Source: Sphingomonadales bacterium 39-57-19 (GTDB taxonomy: Bacteria > Pseudomonadota > Alphaproteobacteria > Sphingomonadales > Sphingomonadaceae). Taken from it: a DNA stretch of 64,000 nucleotides. Location of the stretch: contig NCJG01000001.1 in the NCBI GenBank assembly GCA_002282385.1, positions 496,001 to 560,000 on the forward strand, read 5' to 3'. Made by a program: the position numbers and the translations under genes. Under the pieces are notes generated by a model. It ran no database searches. It worked only from the letters and a program-made list of their open reading frames with translations, and was not told where the DNA came from. Below, one piece after another: positions 1-8,823 of this stretch; position 1 is the first letter of the stretch, and each line of letters starts with the position of its first letter.

Positions 1-665
1 ATCTTATCGCGCCGGACCGGTCGGGGATTACCCTTGTGAATATCGGCGTTGGGCCTTCCAATGCCAAGACAATCTGCGACCATTTGGCGGTGCTACGCCC
101 CGAAGCATGGCTGATGATTGGCCATTGCGGTGGCCTTCGTGAAACGCAGCGGATTGGGGATTATGTCCTGGCGCATGCGTACCTACGCGACGACCATATC
201 TTGGATGACGTACTGCCCCCCGAAATTCCGATTCCACCCATCGCCGAGGTGCAGCAGGCACTGGCAAGTGCGGCAGAGCATGTTTCGGGCACAAGCGGTG
301 CCAATCTGAAACGACGCATGCGCACCGGCACAGTGGTTACGACAGACGACCGCAATTGGGAGCTGCGTTATTCGGCATCGGCCCTGCGCTTTTCACAAAG
401 CCGTGCGATTGCGATCGACATGGAGTCAGCGACCATCGCGGCCCAAGGATATCGCTTCCGCGTACCCTATGGCACATTGCTGTGCGTGTCCGACAAGCCG
501 CTGCACGGTGAAATAAAGCTGCCGGGGCAAGCCAACCGTTTTTATGAAGAAGCGATCGCCGCACATTTGCAAATCGGCATCCAAACATGCGAACTGCTTC
601 GGGAAGCCGGAAATAGCCTCCACAGTCGCAAACTTCGCGCCTTTAACGAACCGCCCTTCAGATAG
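1..665 (+). CDS. amn: AMP nucleosidase, C-terminal part (5' end outside window)
   Basis: The reading frame is open to the left edge (frame starting at base 3) and about 220 residues are visible. AMP nucleosidase hydrolyses AMP to adenine and ribose 5-phosphate and acts in cytosolic purine salvage. The visible part is the nucleoside-phosphorylase-like catalytic domain: a glycine-rich NIGVGPSNAKT stretch, MIGHCGGL, the RIGDYVLAHAYLRDD segment, and IDMESATIA, the usual Met-Glu ribose-binding region of this fold. A GTG at base 36 is only an internal valine, because the homologous sequence (LIAPDRSGITLV) continues upstream of it. The N-terminal regulatory domain of the family is presumably left of the window. 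The gene ends 62 bases before the next gene. Confidence 0.9.
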   Translation, partial: LIAPDRSGITLVNIGVGPSNAKTICDHLAVLRPEAWLMIGHCGGLRETQRIGDYVLAHAYLRDDHILDDVLPPEIPIPPIAEVQQALASAAEHVSGTSGANLKRRMRTGTVVTTDDRNWELRYSASALRFSQSRAIAIDMESATIAAQGYRFRVPYGTLLCVSDKPLHGEIKLPGQANRFYEEAIAAHLQIGIQTCELLREAGNSLHSRKLRAFNEPPFR

Positions 666-727
666 GGTCAGGAACGAAAACTGAAGCCAGTGATTATCCC
701 TAAAGCATAACCAAGGAGGTACGGCCC

Positions 728-1189
728 ATGCCGAAGAAACCCGAATACACCGGACCGCTCAACAAACTGTTTAATACATTCCGCGCATTCGCCGACGGTT
801 TGACAGGCAGCGCGCGTTCGGTCGCGCAATCCGCGTCGACAACGGCAAAATCCGCAGTCGATCAAGCGTCCACCGCAGCTGCGACTGCTGGATCCGTGAT
901 CAAGGAAAACCCCGGCAAAACTGCTGCTGTTGCAGGCGCAGTTATCGCCACTGCCGCAGCCGCCGTTGCTGGCAAAAAGGTGTATGACCGCAAAACGAGC
1001 GGGACAAAGGCGCCGGCAAAGAAGCCAGCTGCCAAAAAGCCCGTTGTTAAAAAAGCGGTGGCAGCCAAGCCTGCTCCGAAAGCGGCTGCGAAACCGGCGG
1101 CAGCAAAGGCGGCTAAGCCAGCTGCAGCGGCAAAGCCTGCACCAAAAAAGGCGGCACCGGTTAAGACGCCACCTAAGACTGCAGCTTAA
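728..1189 (+). CDS. Lys/Ala/Pro-rich small protein with one hydrophobic segment
   Basis: This 153-residue protein is preceded by a strong ribosome-binding site (AAGGAGG at about 712). Residues 1-60 are Ser/Thr/Ala-rich and amphipathic, somewhat like phasins or LEA-type proteins. Residues about 65-82 form an Ala/Val hydrophobic stretch (AAVAGAVIATAAAAVAG). The remaining 70 residues are repeats of AAKPAPKK/AAKPA type, resembling the basic tail of histone H1-like proteins. A strong terminator follows directly, so it is probably transcribed alone or with the gene before it. I do not recognise a named family. A role at the membrane/nucleoid interface or as a polyanion-binding protein would be inference only. 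Confidence 0.8.
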   Translation: MPKKPEYTGPLNKLFNTFRAFADGLTGSARSVAQSASTTAKSAVDQASTAAATAGSVIKENPGKTAAVAGAVIATAAAAVAGKKVYDRKTSGTKAPAKKPAAKKPVVKKAVAAKPAPKAAAKPAAAKAAKPAAAAKPAPKKAAPVKTPPKTAA

Positions 1190-1203
1190 TCAAAAACGAA
1201 ATG

Positions 1204-1233
1204 GGCCCCGCCTTTAACAGCGGGGCCTATTTT
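1204..1233. terminator. Intrinsic terminator between convergent genes
   Basis: A perfect 8-bp stem (GGCCCCGC with GCGGGGCC, 1204-1211 and 1220-1227) is followed by TATTTT. It lies between the Lys/Ala-rich gene and the stop codon of the convergent M2 peptidase and may serve mainly the plus-strand gene. Confidence 0.85.
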
Positions 1234-1235
1234 GG

Positions 1236-3110
1236 TTACCAGCCTTTTTTAGCGCCCTTATTCTGCGCCTTGAGCCATTTCATAAGTGGGGCGAAATATT
1301 CCAGCATGGGCTTGCCCGACATTTCGCGCGTCCCCGTAAATGCTTGCAACGCATCCGGCCAAGGCTTTAATGCGCCCATTTCCAGCATTGCGTTCAATCG
1401 CGTACCGACTTCTTTATTTCCATAGAATGAGCAACGATGGAGCGGCCCCTTCCAGCCCGAGATATCGCAAGCTGCCTTGTAGAATTGGAACTGCAAAATC
1501 CGCGCGAGGAAGTAGCGGGTATATGGCGTGTTACCGGGGATATGATATTTCGCACCGGCGTCAAAACGATCTGCCGCACGCTCCACGGGCGGGACAATGC
1601 CCTGATACTGCAAACGCAAATCGGTCCAGCCCTTGTTGTAATTGGCTGGCGTAATGGAGCCATTGAAAACACCCCAGCGCCATTTGTCGATCAGCAGTCC
1701 AAATGGCAGGAACGCGACCTTGTCCATGGCTTGGCGCAGCAATAGTCCATTGTCCTTATCCGCTCCGGGAACTTTGCTCGCATCCAACAGGCCAATCTGC
1801 ACCAGATAATTCGGCGTAATGGACAAAGCGACAGCATCACCGATCGCTTCATGGAAACCGTCATTTGCGCCATTCAAATATAAATATGACTGCTTGTTAT
1901 AAGCGCGCTGGTAATAATTATGCCCAAGCTCGTGATGGATAGTCACGAAGTCATCGGATTTAACCTTGATGCACATCTTGATACGCAAATCGTCGACATT
2001 ATCGATATCCCATGCAGAGGCATGGCAGACAACTTCGCGGTCGGCGGGCTTGATAAATTGCGCACGATCCCAAAATGTCTTGGGCAGTGGGGCAAAGCCA
2101 AGCGACGAGAAGAAGCCTTCGCCGACCTTGACCATGTCCTTTTCCGCCTTACCGCGATTGGCGCTAAAATCGCCGGTTTCGGTTTGCTTGTAGCCCTTGG
2201 CAACCAACAACGCGCCAATATCATAACCGATATCGCCAGCCCCCGGAGGCGCGACGACGTCATAAATATTGCCCCATTCCTGCGCCCACATATTGCCCAA
2301 CAGATCGGCGCGAATGGGCCCTGTCTTGGATTGGACCGCATCGCCATATTTCTTGTTCAACTGCGTGCGCACATAGGTGTGCAATTCGTCATAGAGCGGC
2401 TTTACCTCAAGCCACAATTTATCCGTCAGCTTGGCAAAGTCATCGGCTGGCATATCATAGCCTGAACGCCACATCGCGCCGACATCTGCATAGCCCAGCT
2501 CGGTCGCGCCTTGATTGGCGATTTCAACCATCCGGGCATAATCCTTGCCCATTGGCGCGCCGACATTGTCATGCCAGCTCACCCACATTTCTTTCAGTTG
2601 TTCGGGGTTGCGGTTTGACCCCATCGCAGCCTCAATATCCGAACCGTTGATTTCCTTGCCGTTAAGCGTGCCACGACCTTTGCCATAAGCGGACTGCAGC
2701 TTCGTGGTGATGGTAGCAAGTTCAGCGGCTGCACCCGCTTTAGTCGGCGCGGGCAGCACGATACCGCCGCGTAAGATATCAAGCTTGCGCTTGGTATCGT
2801 AAGACAGGCCGGGAAGCGCTTGATACTTCGCCGCGTCTAACGCGTACCGGACCGATTTTTCGGTGCCTATCTCGCCATAGCGTGCCGCAAGTGCATCCGT
2901 GTCGTCGGTAATATGGGTGGAGTTAATCCACGCAACGCGTCCCGCCTCAATCGAAAAGTCAAAAAGGTCCTTTTCCGCAGCGGCGACGAAGGCATCGGCC
3001 TCAGCCACAGTCGGCGCAGATGACGCGGCAGTGGACTCCTGCGCAATGGCGACGGTTGGAAGGGAAAGTGAGGCAAATGCCAGTGCGGCGATCGATACAA
3101 GATTTTTCAT
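1236..3110 (-). CDS. Secreted M2-family (ACE-like) peptidyl-dipeptidase
   Basis: This 624-residue zinc metallopeptidase resembles angiotensin-converting enzyme (peptidase family M2), whose members remove C-terminal dipeptides from oligopeptides. The zinc motif is HHELGHNYYQRAY (HExxH), and the third ligand lies in GFHEAIGDAVALS about 24 residues later, as in the family. The start was placed at 3110 because MKNLVSIAALAFASLSL begins a typical signal peptide ending near AIAQ; a longer frame to 3155 would put 15 polar residues in front of it. It therefore probably acts in the periplasm or outside the cell. Length and both motifs are full-size and intact. It shares the strand with the three genes upstream, but a 54-base gap separates them. 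Confidence 0.93.
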   Translation of the reverse strand: MKNLVSIAALAFASLSLPTVAIAQESTAASSAPTVAEADAFVAAAEKDLFDFSIEAGRVAWINSTHITDDTDALAARYGEIGTEKSVRYALDAAKYQALPGLSYDTKRKLDILRGGIVLPAPTKAGAAAELATITTKLQSAYGKGRGTLNGKEINGSDIEAAMGSNRNPEQLKEMWVSWHDNVGAPMGKDYARMVEIANQGATELGYADVGAMWRSGYDMPADDFAKLTDKLWLEVKPLYDELHTYVRTQLNKKYGDAVQSKTGPIRADLLGNMWAQEWGNIYDVVAPPGAGDIGYDIGALLVAKGYKQTETGDFSANRGKAEKDMVKVGEGFFSSLGFAPLPKTFWDRAQFIKPADREVVCHASAWDIDNVDDLRIKMCIKVKSDDFVTIHHELGHNYYQRAYNKQSYLYLNGANDGFHEAIGDAVALSITPNYLVQIGLLDASKVPGADKDNGLLLRQAMDKVAFLPFGLLIDKWRWGVFNGSITPANYNKGWTDLRLQYQGIVPPVERAADRFDAGAKYHIPGNTPYTRYFLARILQFQFYKAACDISGWKGPLHRCSFYGNKEVGTRLNAMLEMGALKPWPDALQAFTGTREMSGKPMLEYFAPLMKWLKAQNKGAKKGW

Positions 3111-3164
3111 GAAGGGTTCCCGGAAAACAATATGTTCCGATGGTGAAACTTTCATGTGGCGGCG

Positions 3165-3695
3165 TCAACCCGCGCGGCGCGTTGTTCGTCGAATGTATAA
3201 CGCCATCAGCAGACCAAAAAACGTAACGAGAAATGCGATCGTTTTTACTGGCCGCATAGTTGCTGCAACATAGGCAAGACTATCACTGCCCTGCCCGCGG
3301 ATGGCTTGGACGAGCTGACTGATCGTCTCCGCATAATCGGCCGCACAAAAACCCAGTGCGGCCACCGTGATGATTTTTCCGAGGCGGGACAATAAAGCGT
3401 TCTGTCCTGACGCGAATAGCCACCCACCCGCATATGCGCCCCAAGAATAAACGCCGATAAACAGGCAGTCTAAAATCATGCTAGATAGCGCAAGTTTCAT
3501 AACGCCCGACGCTTGCCATCCGGCCTGAATGGCATCGACACGTATGGCTGAACCCGCGGCCTGATGATCGCTGATACCCAATGGCGAAACATCATTCACC
3601 AGGCAGACGTTCAGTACGATTTGCAGTGCCAACAACAAAATGCCCGCGAGCCAATATCGCCAGAACCGTCGTTCAAGTGCGCTCTCACCGTGCAT
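3165..3695 (-). CDS. Four-helix membrane protein of unknown function
   Basis: This 176-residue protein shows about four hydrophobic segments: near residues 13-33 (YWLAGILLLALQIVLNVCLV), 65-85, 105-122 and 150-168. It ends with a basic cytoplasmic-type tail (RRTTRRAG). I recognise no family. It starts one base after the stop codon of the acetyltransferase gene and so is probably the last gene of the operon hydrolase-acetyltransferase-membrane protein. Confidence 0.75.
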   Translation of the reverse strand: MHGESALERRFWRYWLAGILLLALQIVLNVCLVNDVSPLGISDHQAAGSAIRVDAIQAGWQASGVMKLALSSMILDCLFIGVYSWGAYAGGWLFASGQNALLSRLGKIITVAALGFCAADYAETISQLVQAIRGQGSDSLAYVAATMRPVKTIAFLVTFFGLLMALYIRRTTRRAG

Positions 3696-3696
3696 G

Positions 3697-4254
3697 TTAC
3701 GTCAGTGCGTCCGCGAGCACGCCGCACAAGGCATCTTCGCGCGACAAATGATAGGTGGTGTAATCATGCAATTGCCCGTCATGTTCGCGCTTATGCGAAC
3801 CCACGAGGCGGCCCCCAAGCCGTTCGACCGCTGTTCGTGACCGGAAATTGTGCGCTCCAATCTGGAATACGACTGTTCGCACAAATTCAAAAATATAGCG
3901 CAGCATGAGCGCCTTTACTTCACGGTTCGCGCCACTTCGCCAATATGCCGTGCCAAAAAAAGTCCAACCTATTTCAATTTCGTTGGTATCAGCGACATAG
4001 TTCGCAAAACGCGTACCGCCGATCATATCACCGGACGCCCTATCCAAAATTGCAAATGCGCCCCGGGATTTGATGGCATCTGCAAAAAACGGGATAAAAA
4101 CCTCGCTTTTGTATCGGTCACGAAATGGATGCATCGCCCAGATATCGGGATCAGACGCAACGGCAAATAGCGCGTCATAGTCCGCCTCCACCAACGGCCG
4201 CAAAATCACCTTTTTGCCGGACAAAATGGGCTGGATATCAAATGGAGGCACCAT
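3697..4254 (-). CDS. GNAT N-acetyltransferase of the RimJ/RimL type
   Basis: This 185-residue protein has the RimJ/RimL-like GNAT layout: VILRPLVEADYDALFAVASD at the N-terminus, a central IGGTRFANY strand, an EIGWTFFG strand (motif A region), and a late AHNFRSRTAVERLGG segment that corresponds to the conserved N.xS...EKlGF region of the family. Proteins of this group transfer acetyl from acetyl-CoA to protein N-termini or small amines; the substrate cannot be told from sequence. It lies two bases after the hydrolase gene and one base before the membrane-protein gene, so translation is probably coupled. Confidence 0.88.
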   Translation of the reverse strand: MVPPFDIQPILSGKKVILRPLVEADYDALFAVASDPDIWAMHPFRDRYKSEVFIPFFADAIKSRGAFAILDRASGDMIGGTRFANYVADTNEIEIGWTFFGTAYWRSGANREVKALMLRYIFEFVRTVVFQIGAHNFRSRTAVERLGGRLVGSHKREHDGQLHDYTTYHLSREDALCGVLADALT

Positions 4255-4256
4255 GA

Positions 4257-5012
4257 TCAGAAATCTGCCTTTAAAGCCGCAACAAACGCCTGACCCAGCT
4301 CAGGCTTGGTGACTGCACTCATGTGGTTACCGGGAACCGTGAACAGCTTCCCGTGGCGCAGGAGGGCAGCTAGATCCGCGGCAGACCCGTTGTCATCATC
4401 TTGCTCGCCGCAGACGATTCCTACCGGCAAGTCCCAACGGGCAATCTCGGCTTCACTGGTGTCGACAAAGGTTTCCAATATATTGCGTAACGCCAATGGG
4501 TCGCCGCCCGTTGTCTTCAAAAATGCCTCGGCCATCCAAGCAGCCGACCCTTTTTCGTGGTGCCCCAAATTGTCGAAGACTTCACGAAAATGCGCGCCGC
4601 GATTTCCGGTTTGCGTAAGCCCTTGCAGCCCCATTCCAGAAATGATTGCCTTGCCGGGCTGCGCGCCGCGCGCCAACATCCGCGCGACTGTTCGCCCGCC
4701 CAATGAATAACCGCCAAGGTCATAATCTTCGATCCCCAAATGCGCGAGCAATGCGAACTGGTCATCGGCCAGTATATCGGTGGGGTAACAGCTTGGCGCA
4801 TGCGGCTTACCGCTGAGACCATGGGCACGTAGGTCGGGCATGATGACACGATACCCTGCATCCGCCAAAGTCGCCGCATGGCCATATTTGATCCAATTGG
4901 TATCAGCCTCGGACATGAACCCATGGATCAAGAGTAAGGGGCGCCCCTGCCCCATTTCACGCCAGACGATTTCAGTACCGTCGTCTGTATGGAAGCTGTT
5001 GGATTCAATCAT
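4257..5012 (-). CDS. Alpha/beta-fold hydrolase
   Basis: This 251-residue alpha/beta hydrolase has the oxyanion-hole segment LLLIHGFMSEADTNW, the nucleophile elbow GGYSLGGR (Ser near residue 105), and a C-terminal catalytic His in VPGNHMSAV. Members are esterases, lipases or C-C hydrolases, and the substrate is unknown. No signal peptide is seen, so it should be cytoplasmic. It is the first gene of a three-gene minus-strand operon and is divergent from the marR efflux operon, with 139 bases between the start codons. Confidence 0.88.
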   Translation of the reverse strand: MIESNSFHTDDGTEIVWREMGQGRPLLLIHGFMSEADTNWIKYGHAATLADAGYRVIMPDLRAHGLSGKPHAPSCYPTDILADDQFALLAHLGIEDYDLGGYSLGGRTVARMLARGAQPGKAIISGMGLQGLTQTGNRGAHFREVFDNLGHHEKGSAAWMAEAFLKTTGGDPLALRNILETFVDTSEAEIARWDLPVGIVCGEQDDDNGSAADLAALLRHGKLFTVPGNHMSAVTKPELGQAFVAALKADF

Positions 5013-5121
5013 AAGTCAGTTCGTTCTTCTGTCACCAGTTGATCCCTATCGTTTGGCACGCGCCGTTTAATCCGGAAAGTGTTTTCCATGTTTTTGTTGG
5101 CGGCACGCAGAAATTATTGCA

Positions 5122-5143
5122 TATAATAAGCATGGCTATTATA
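5122..5143. promoter_or_regulatory. Palindromic candidate operator overlapping a -10 box upstream of marR
   Basis: Perfect 7-bp inverted arms TATAATA (5122-5128) and TATTATA (5137-5143) flank an 8-base spacer. The left arm contains TATAAT, a good -10 hexamer, with a weak TTGGCG 19 bases upstream. The element lies 8 bases before the marR start codon. MarR repressors commonly bind such AT-rich palindromes in their own promoters, so autorepression of the marR-emrAB operon is a reasonable inference. Confidence 0.6.
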
Positions 5144-5151
5144 TCGACGGC

Positions 5152-5592
5152 ATGAGCGATGATTTAGGCTTTCTATTGGGTGATGCGGCACGTTTGCTGC
5201 GGCGTTCGTTCGATGAACGTGCCCGCGCCGTTGGCGTGACACGGCCCCAATGGCGGGTGCTGGCGCTGCTGAAGCGCTTCGATGGAAGCGCGCAGGTTAC
5301 CATGGCCGATATGCTTGATGTCGAACCAATCACGCTTGGAAGAATGGTCGACCGCCTTCAGGACGCCGGGCTCGTCGAACGCCGTGCGGACCCCAATGAC
5401 CGCCGTACGTGGCGGCTGCACTTGACGTCAGAAGGCGAACAAAAAATTGAAGCACTGCGGCCAACCGCACTTGCATTGTTTGATGATGCTTTGGCCGGCT
5501 TGGACGCAACGCAACGAACAGAATTGGAAGCAATGTTGAACGTCATTCGTGCCAACTTAACCCGTAAACCGCATGAGGTGTCGAATGGCTGA
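5152..5592 (+). CDS. MarR-family transcriptional regulator
   Basis: This 146-residue winged-helix protein has the usual MarR order: a dimerisation helix, VTRPQWRVLALL, the recognition helix in VTMADMLDVEPITLGRMVDRL, and a wing LVERRADPNDRRTWRLHLT. MarR proteins repress efflux operons until a ligand releases them. The stop codon overlaps the start of the downstream EmrA-like gene by eight bases, so regulator and pump form one operon, and the palindrome at 5122-5143 is its likely site. Confidence 0.93.
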   Translation: MSDDLGFLLGDAARLLRRSFDERARAVGVTRPQWRVLALLKRFDGSAQVTMADMLDVEPITLGRMVDRLQDAGLVERRADPNDRRTWRLHLTSEGEQKIEALRPTALALFDDALAGLDATQRTELEAMLNVIRANLTRKPHEVSNG

Positions 5593-6631
5593 GGCTGACC
5601 CAAAAATTGATTCTGGGACAACGACCAAGACAAAGTCGGGGCGCTTTGGCCGATTGGCGTTGATGGCTTCTGTCCCGTTGCTGCTCGTTGGCGGCGCGAC
5701 CGCCTATTACATTGCCAACGACCATTATGTGTCGACCGACAATGCCTATGTCCAGCAAGACAAGGTGTCTATTTCAGCTGAGGTTGGCGGACGCATCATC
5801 GATGTTGCCGTCCATGAAAATGACGTGGTGAAAGAAGGCGACCTATTGTTCCGGATTGATCCTGAGCCATATCGTATCGCCATCGAGCAAGCCGACGCGG
5901 CCATTGCCGCCGCGCAAGTCCGCGTTTCAGCGCTCCAGACCGAATTTCAAACCACGGGTATCGATATCGATAGCGCACGTGAAGATGTCGCTTTTTATGA
6001 GAAAGAGTATCAGCGGCAATCGTCACTGATGCAGGCTGGCTTTACCACGCGTGCAAGGTTGCAGGCCGCAGAACATGCTTTGTCCGATGCGCGCAGCCGC
6101 GTTGCCGCGGCGCAGGCTGGTGCGACCAAGGCGCGGGCTGCACTCGCAACGGGGTCAGCAGCGCCCGGCGTAAATCCAGCCATTAAGGCAGGCCAAGCGC
6201 AACGCGAGCAGGCCCTGCTAAACCTGTCGCGCACCGAAATACGCGCGCCTGTCTCCGGCATCGTAAGTCAGGCCGATCGTTTGCAGCCTGGCCAAATGAT
6301 GGTTCAAGGATTGCCCGGCGTTACCATTGTCGCCAGCAACAAAAGCTGGATTGAAGCCAATTTCAAGGAAACCGATCTTGCGCATATGCGCGTTGGCCAA
6401 CCTGCCGAAATCACATTTGATGCATATCCGGACCTCAAAGTCCGCGGCAAAGTATCAAGCATTGGCGCTGGCACGGGGTCCGAATTTTCTGTCCTTCCAG
6501 CGCAAAATGCGAATGGCAATTGGGTCAAGGTAACGCAGCGCGTCCCTGTACGGATATCGATTACCGACAAGCCGAAGCGTGCAATGATTGCAGGATTGTC
6601 GGCCCATGTCCGCATCGACACCGACAAGTAA
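5585..6631 (+). CDS. EmrA-like membrane-fusion protein (HlyD family)
   Basis: This 348-residue periplasmic adaptor has an N-terminal membrane anchor (LALMASVPLLLVGGATAYYI, residues about 27-46), the first half of a lipoyl domain (YVSTDNAYVQQDKVSISAEV), a long alpha-helical hairpin (about 95-190), the second lipoyl half (TEIRAPVSGIVS) and a beta-barrel. It links an inner-membrane pump to an outer-membrane channel in multidrug efflux. The start at 5585 was chosen because a GAGGT sequence precedes it; four extra codons to 5573 would remove that site. It overlaps marR and the pump gene. No outer-membrane factor gene is present nearby. Confidence 0.92.
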   Translation: MAEADPKIDSGTTTKTKSGRFGRLALMASVPLLLVGGATAYYIANDHYVSTDNAYVQQDKVSISAEVGGRIIDVAVHENDVVKEGDLLFRIDPEPYRIAIEQADAAIAAAQVRVSALQTEFQTTGIDIDSAREDVAFYEKEYQRQSSLMQAGFTTRARLQAAEHALSDARSRVAAAQAGATKARAALATGSAAPGVNPAIKAGQAQREQALLNLSRTEIRAPVSGIVSQADRLQPGQMMVQGLPGVTIVASNKSWIEANFKETDLAHMRVGQPAEITFDAYPDLKVRGKVSSIGAGTGSEFSVLPAQNANGNWVKVTQRVPVRISITDKPKRAMIAGLSAHVRIDTDK

Positions 6632-8162
6632 TCCGCTCGATCAAGCCGCTTATCCGGTCAAGAACAAGGCGCTGCTGACGCTTGCCGTCATGGGCGCAAC
6701 GATTATCCAAATTCTGGATTCGACGATTGCCAACGTCGCCATCCCGCACATGCAGACCAGTCTTGGTGCGACGATGGATACCATCACGTGGGTGTTAACA
6801 AGCTACATCGTTGCCAGCGCGGTGGCCATGCCCATCACGGGTTGGCTTGCCGACAGGATCGGTTCACGCAATCTGTTTCTTGGTGCGGTTGCCGGGTTCA
6901 TTCTCGCATCTATGCTGTGCGGCATTGCGACGAGCCTGACAGAGATGGTTGCTTTCCGTATTTTCCAAGGTGTGTGCGCCGCATTCATTGGGCCGCTTTC
7001 CCAAACGATCATGCTGGATATTAATAAACCGTCGGAGGCACCGCGCGCGATGTCCATCTGGGGCATGGGCATCATGATAGCGCCAATATTGGGCCCGATG
7101 ATTGGCGGCTGGCTGACCGAGAATTACAATTGGCGCTGGGTGTTTTACATTAACCTGCCCATCGGCATTCCGACGCTGGCCCTATTATGGTGGTTGCTGC
7201 CTTCGCGCCCCATAAATCGCCGCGAACTAGACCGTTTCGGTTTTGCAATGCTTGCGATAGGCTTGGCCACCTTGCAGTTGCTGTTGGATCGCGGCCAACA
7301 GGAAGATTGGCTGCAAAGTTGGGAAATTATCATTGAGCTGTTGGTTGTCGTGGCGGCGCTCTGGATGTTCACGATGCATCAATTAACAACCAATCGCCCT
7401 ATGTTTGAACGGCTTTTGGTCACCGATCGTAACTTTTTTATCTCGCTGAATATGATGCTGTTGGTTGGCATGATGATGTTCGGTATTTTCGCGTTGCTGC
7501 CGCCAATGCTGCAAAATCTCTACGGCTATTCGGTATATGATACCGGCATATTGCTGGCACCCAGAGGTGTCGGCATCGTGCTCGCTATGTTCATCGCGGC
7601 GAAACTGGGCAACAAAGTGGATCCGCGCACCGTTGTTTTTGCCGGCTTTTTAATGACCGCTGCATCGATGTGGATCATGACACGCTGGTCCTTGAATATG
7701 GACTGGCACTTGATTGTGTACACTGGCTTGTTTCAGGGTTTTGGCATGGGCTTTGTCTTCATTCCCCTTAACGGCGTCGCGTTTTCGACATTGCCCATGC
7801 GCCTGCGCACCGATGGCTCTAGCCTGCTGTATCTCTTCCGCAGTCTGGGCGGCAGCTTTGGCATCTCTATTATGACCACCATGTTGGCGCGCAACATGCA
7901 GACGAGCCACGAAGACCTGGCATCGCACGTCACGTCTTCGTCTATGAGCGCAATTGACCCCGCGAGCGCCGACCGCCTTGGAGGGATCGGAGAGGCCGCA
8001 TTGCAAATGATGAACCTTGAAATCAACCGGCAGGCCGCGATGATTGCCTATCTCGATGATTTCCAACTGATGATGATAGTGCTGGTCGTCATCAGCCCGC
8101 TGATTTTCTTGTTGAAGCCAGGTACAGCCGCGCCAGGTCAGCAACCCGCTATGGCCGAGTGA
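6606..8162 (+). CDS. DHA2-family (EmrB-like) drug:proton antiporter
   Basis: This 518-residue MFS transporter of the 14-helix DHA2 family has the motif-C-like opening IIQILDSTIANVAIPHM in TM1, WVLTSYIVASAVAMPITGWL in TM2, and the loop 2-3 motif LADRIGSRNLF. It exports hydrophobic drugs in exchange for protons together with the EmrA-like adaptor. The start at 6606 (MSASTPTS) lies inside the end of the adaptor gene (26-base overlap); six further codons upstream are possible but lack a better ribosome-binding site. Confidence 0.93.
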   Translation: MSASTPTSNPLDQAAYPVKNKALLTLAVMGATIIQILDSTIANVAIPHMQTSLGATMDTITWVLTSYIVASAVAMPITGWLADRIGSRNLFLGAVAGFILASMLCGIATSLTEMVAFRIFQGVCAAFIGPLSQTIMLDINKPSEAPRAMSIWGMGIMIAPILGPMIGGWLTENYNWRWVFYINLPIGIPTLALLWWLLPSRPINRRELDRFGFAMLAIGLATLQLLLDRGQQEDWLQSWEIIIELLVVVAALWMFTMHQLTTNRPMFERLLVTDRNFFISLNMMLLVGMMMFGIFALLPPMLQNLYGYSVYDTGILLAPRGVGIVLAMFIAAKLGNKVDPRTVVFAGFLMTAASMWIMTRWSLNMDWHLIVYTGLFQGFGMGFVFIPLNGVAFSTLPMRLRTDGSSLLYLFRSLGGSFGISIMTTMLARNMQTSHEDLASHVTSSSMSAIDPASADRLGGIGEAALQMMNLEINRQAAMIAYLDDFQLMMIVLVVISPLIFLLKPGTAAPGQQPAMAE

Positions 8163-8171
8163 CGATAAGGC

Positions 8172-8819
8172 TTAGCGCGCAACCAGGCCCTTTTGCTGCA
8201 TCCGCCATACCGCCATGTCGATGCGGTCTTGGCCAAAAAAGGGCTCACCGTCGAATACCAAGGTGGGGACACCCCAGTGCCCCGATGCTTCGAGAGACGC
8301 TTGGTTGGCTGCAATCTCCGCGTCGAGTGTCTCAGCATCGCTGAGGGCTTCAGTATCCAGTTCAGCCAAGTCGAGCCCAGCGCGCGTAGCTGCGCCAGCC
8401 AGATGGTCCCCTTCGTGCCAGTTTTCGGCACCGCCCCAGATCAGGCGTGATACCTCGTCACAAAATGCGAGGCTTTTGCCGCGGCGTGCCGCTGCCTGCC
8501 CCAAGCGCGTCAGGCGAAAGATATAGGGCTGCTCTTCGGCAATTTTGCGGGTCAACACGTCCTGCACAATCGGGTCAGGTCGTGGCGGACCGAATGGAAT
8601 GTCGTGAAACTGCGCGACGCGAAACATATCGGTGAAGGTATAGCGCAACCAGTTCGGGTGGCTGCGCTCGAAAAAGTCGGGCTCACGTACCGCCAACGGA
8701 TACACCGGACGCAAGTTGATCGTCAGGTCATATTGTTCGGCAAGCGCGCGATAACGCCGCGTCGCCAGATAACTATAAGGGCTGCGAAACGACCAAAAAA
8801 CATCGGCTTGCAGCCCCAT
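8172..8819 (-). CDS. 2-hydroxychromene-2-carboxylate isomerase/DsbA-family protein
   Basis: This 215-residue thioredoxin-fold protein matches the HCCA isomerase (kappa-class GST-like) group: VFWSFRSPYSYLA at the N-terminus carries Ser where DsbA has the first Cys, and the cis-proline loop is WGVPTLVFDGEPFFGQDR. The family uses glutathione, in naphthalene degradation or in unknown isomerisations, and no degradation genes are near. It starts four bases after asd ends, so the two are probably co-transcribed. The substrate is unknown. Confidence 0.85.
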   Translation of the reverse strand: MGLQADVFWSFRSPYSYLATRRYRALAEQYDLTINLRPVYPLAVREPDFFERSHPNWLRYTFTDMFRVAQFHDIPFGPPRPDPIVQDVLTRKIAEEQPYIFRLTRLGQAAARRGKSLAFCDEVSRLIWGGAENWHEGDHLAGAATRAGLDLAELDTEALSDAETLDAEIAANQASLEASGHWGVPTLVFDGEPFFGQDRIDMAVWRMQQKGLVAR

Positions 8820-8823
8820 ATAC

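Noticed and set aside
5053..5070. TTGGCACG sequence resembling a sigma-54 -24 element
   Set aside because: The -12 GC is missing at the required distance (TT instead), so it is not a sigma-54 promoter.
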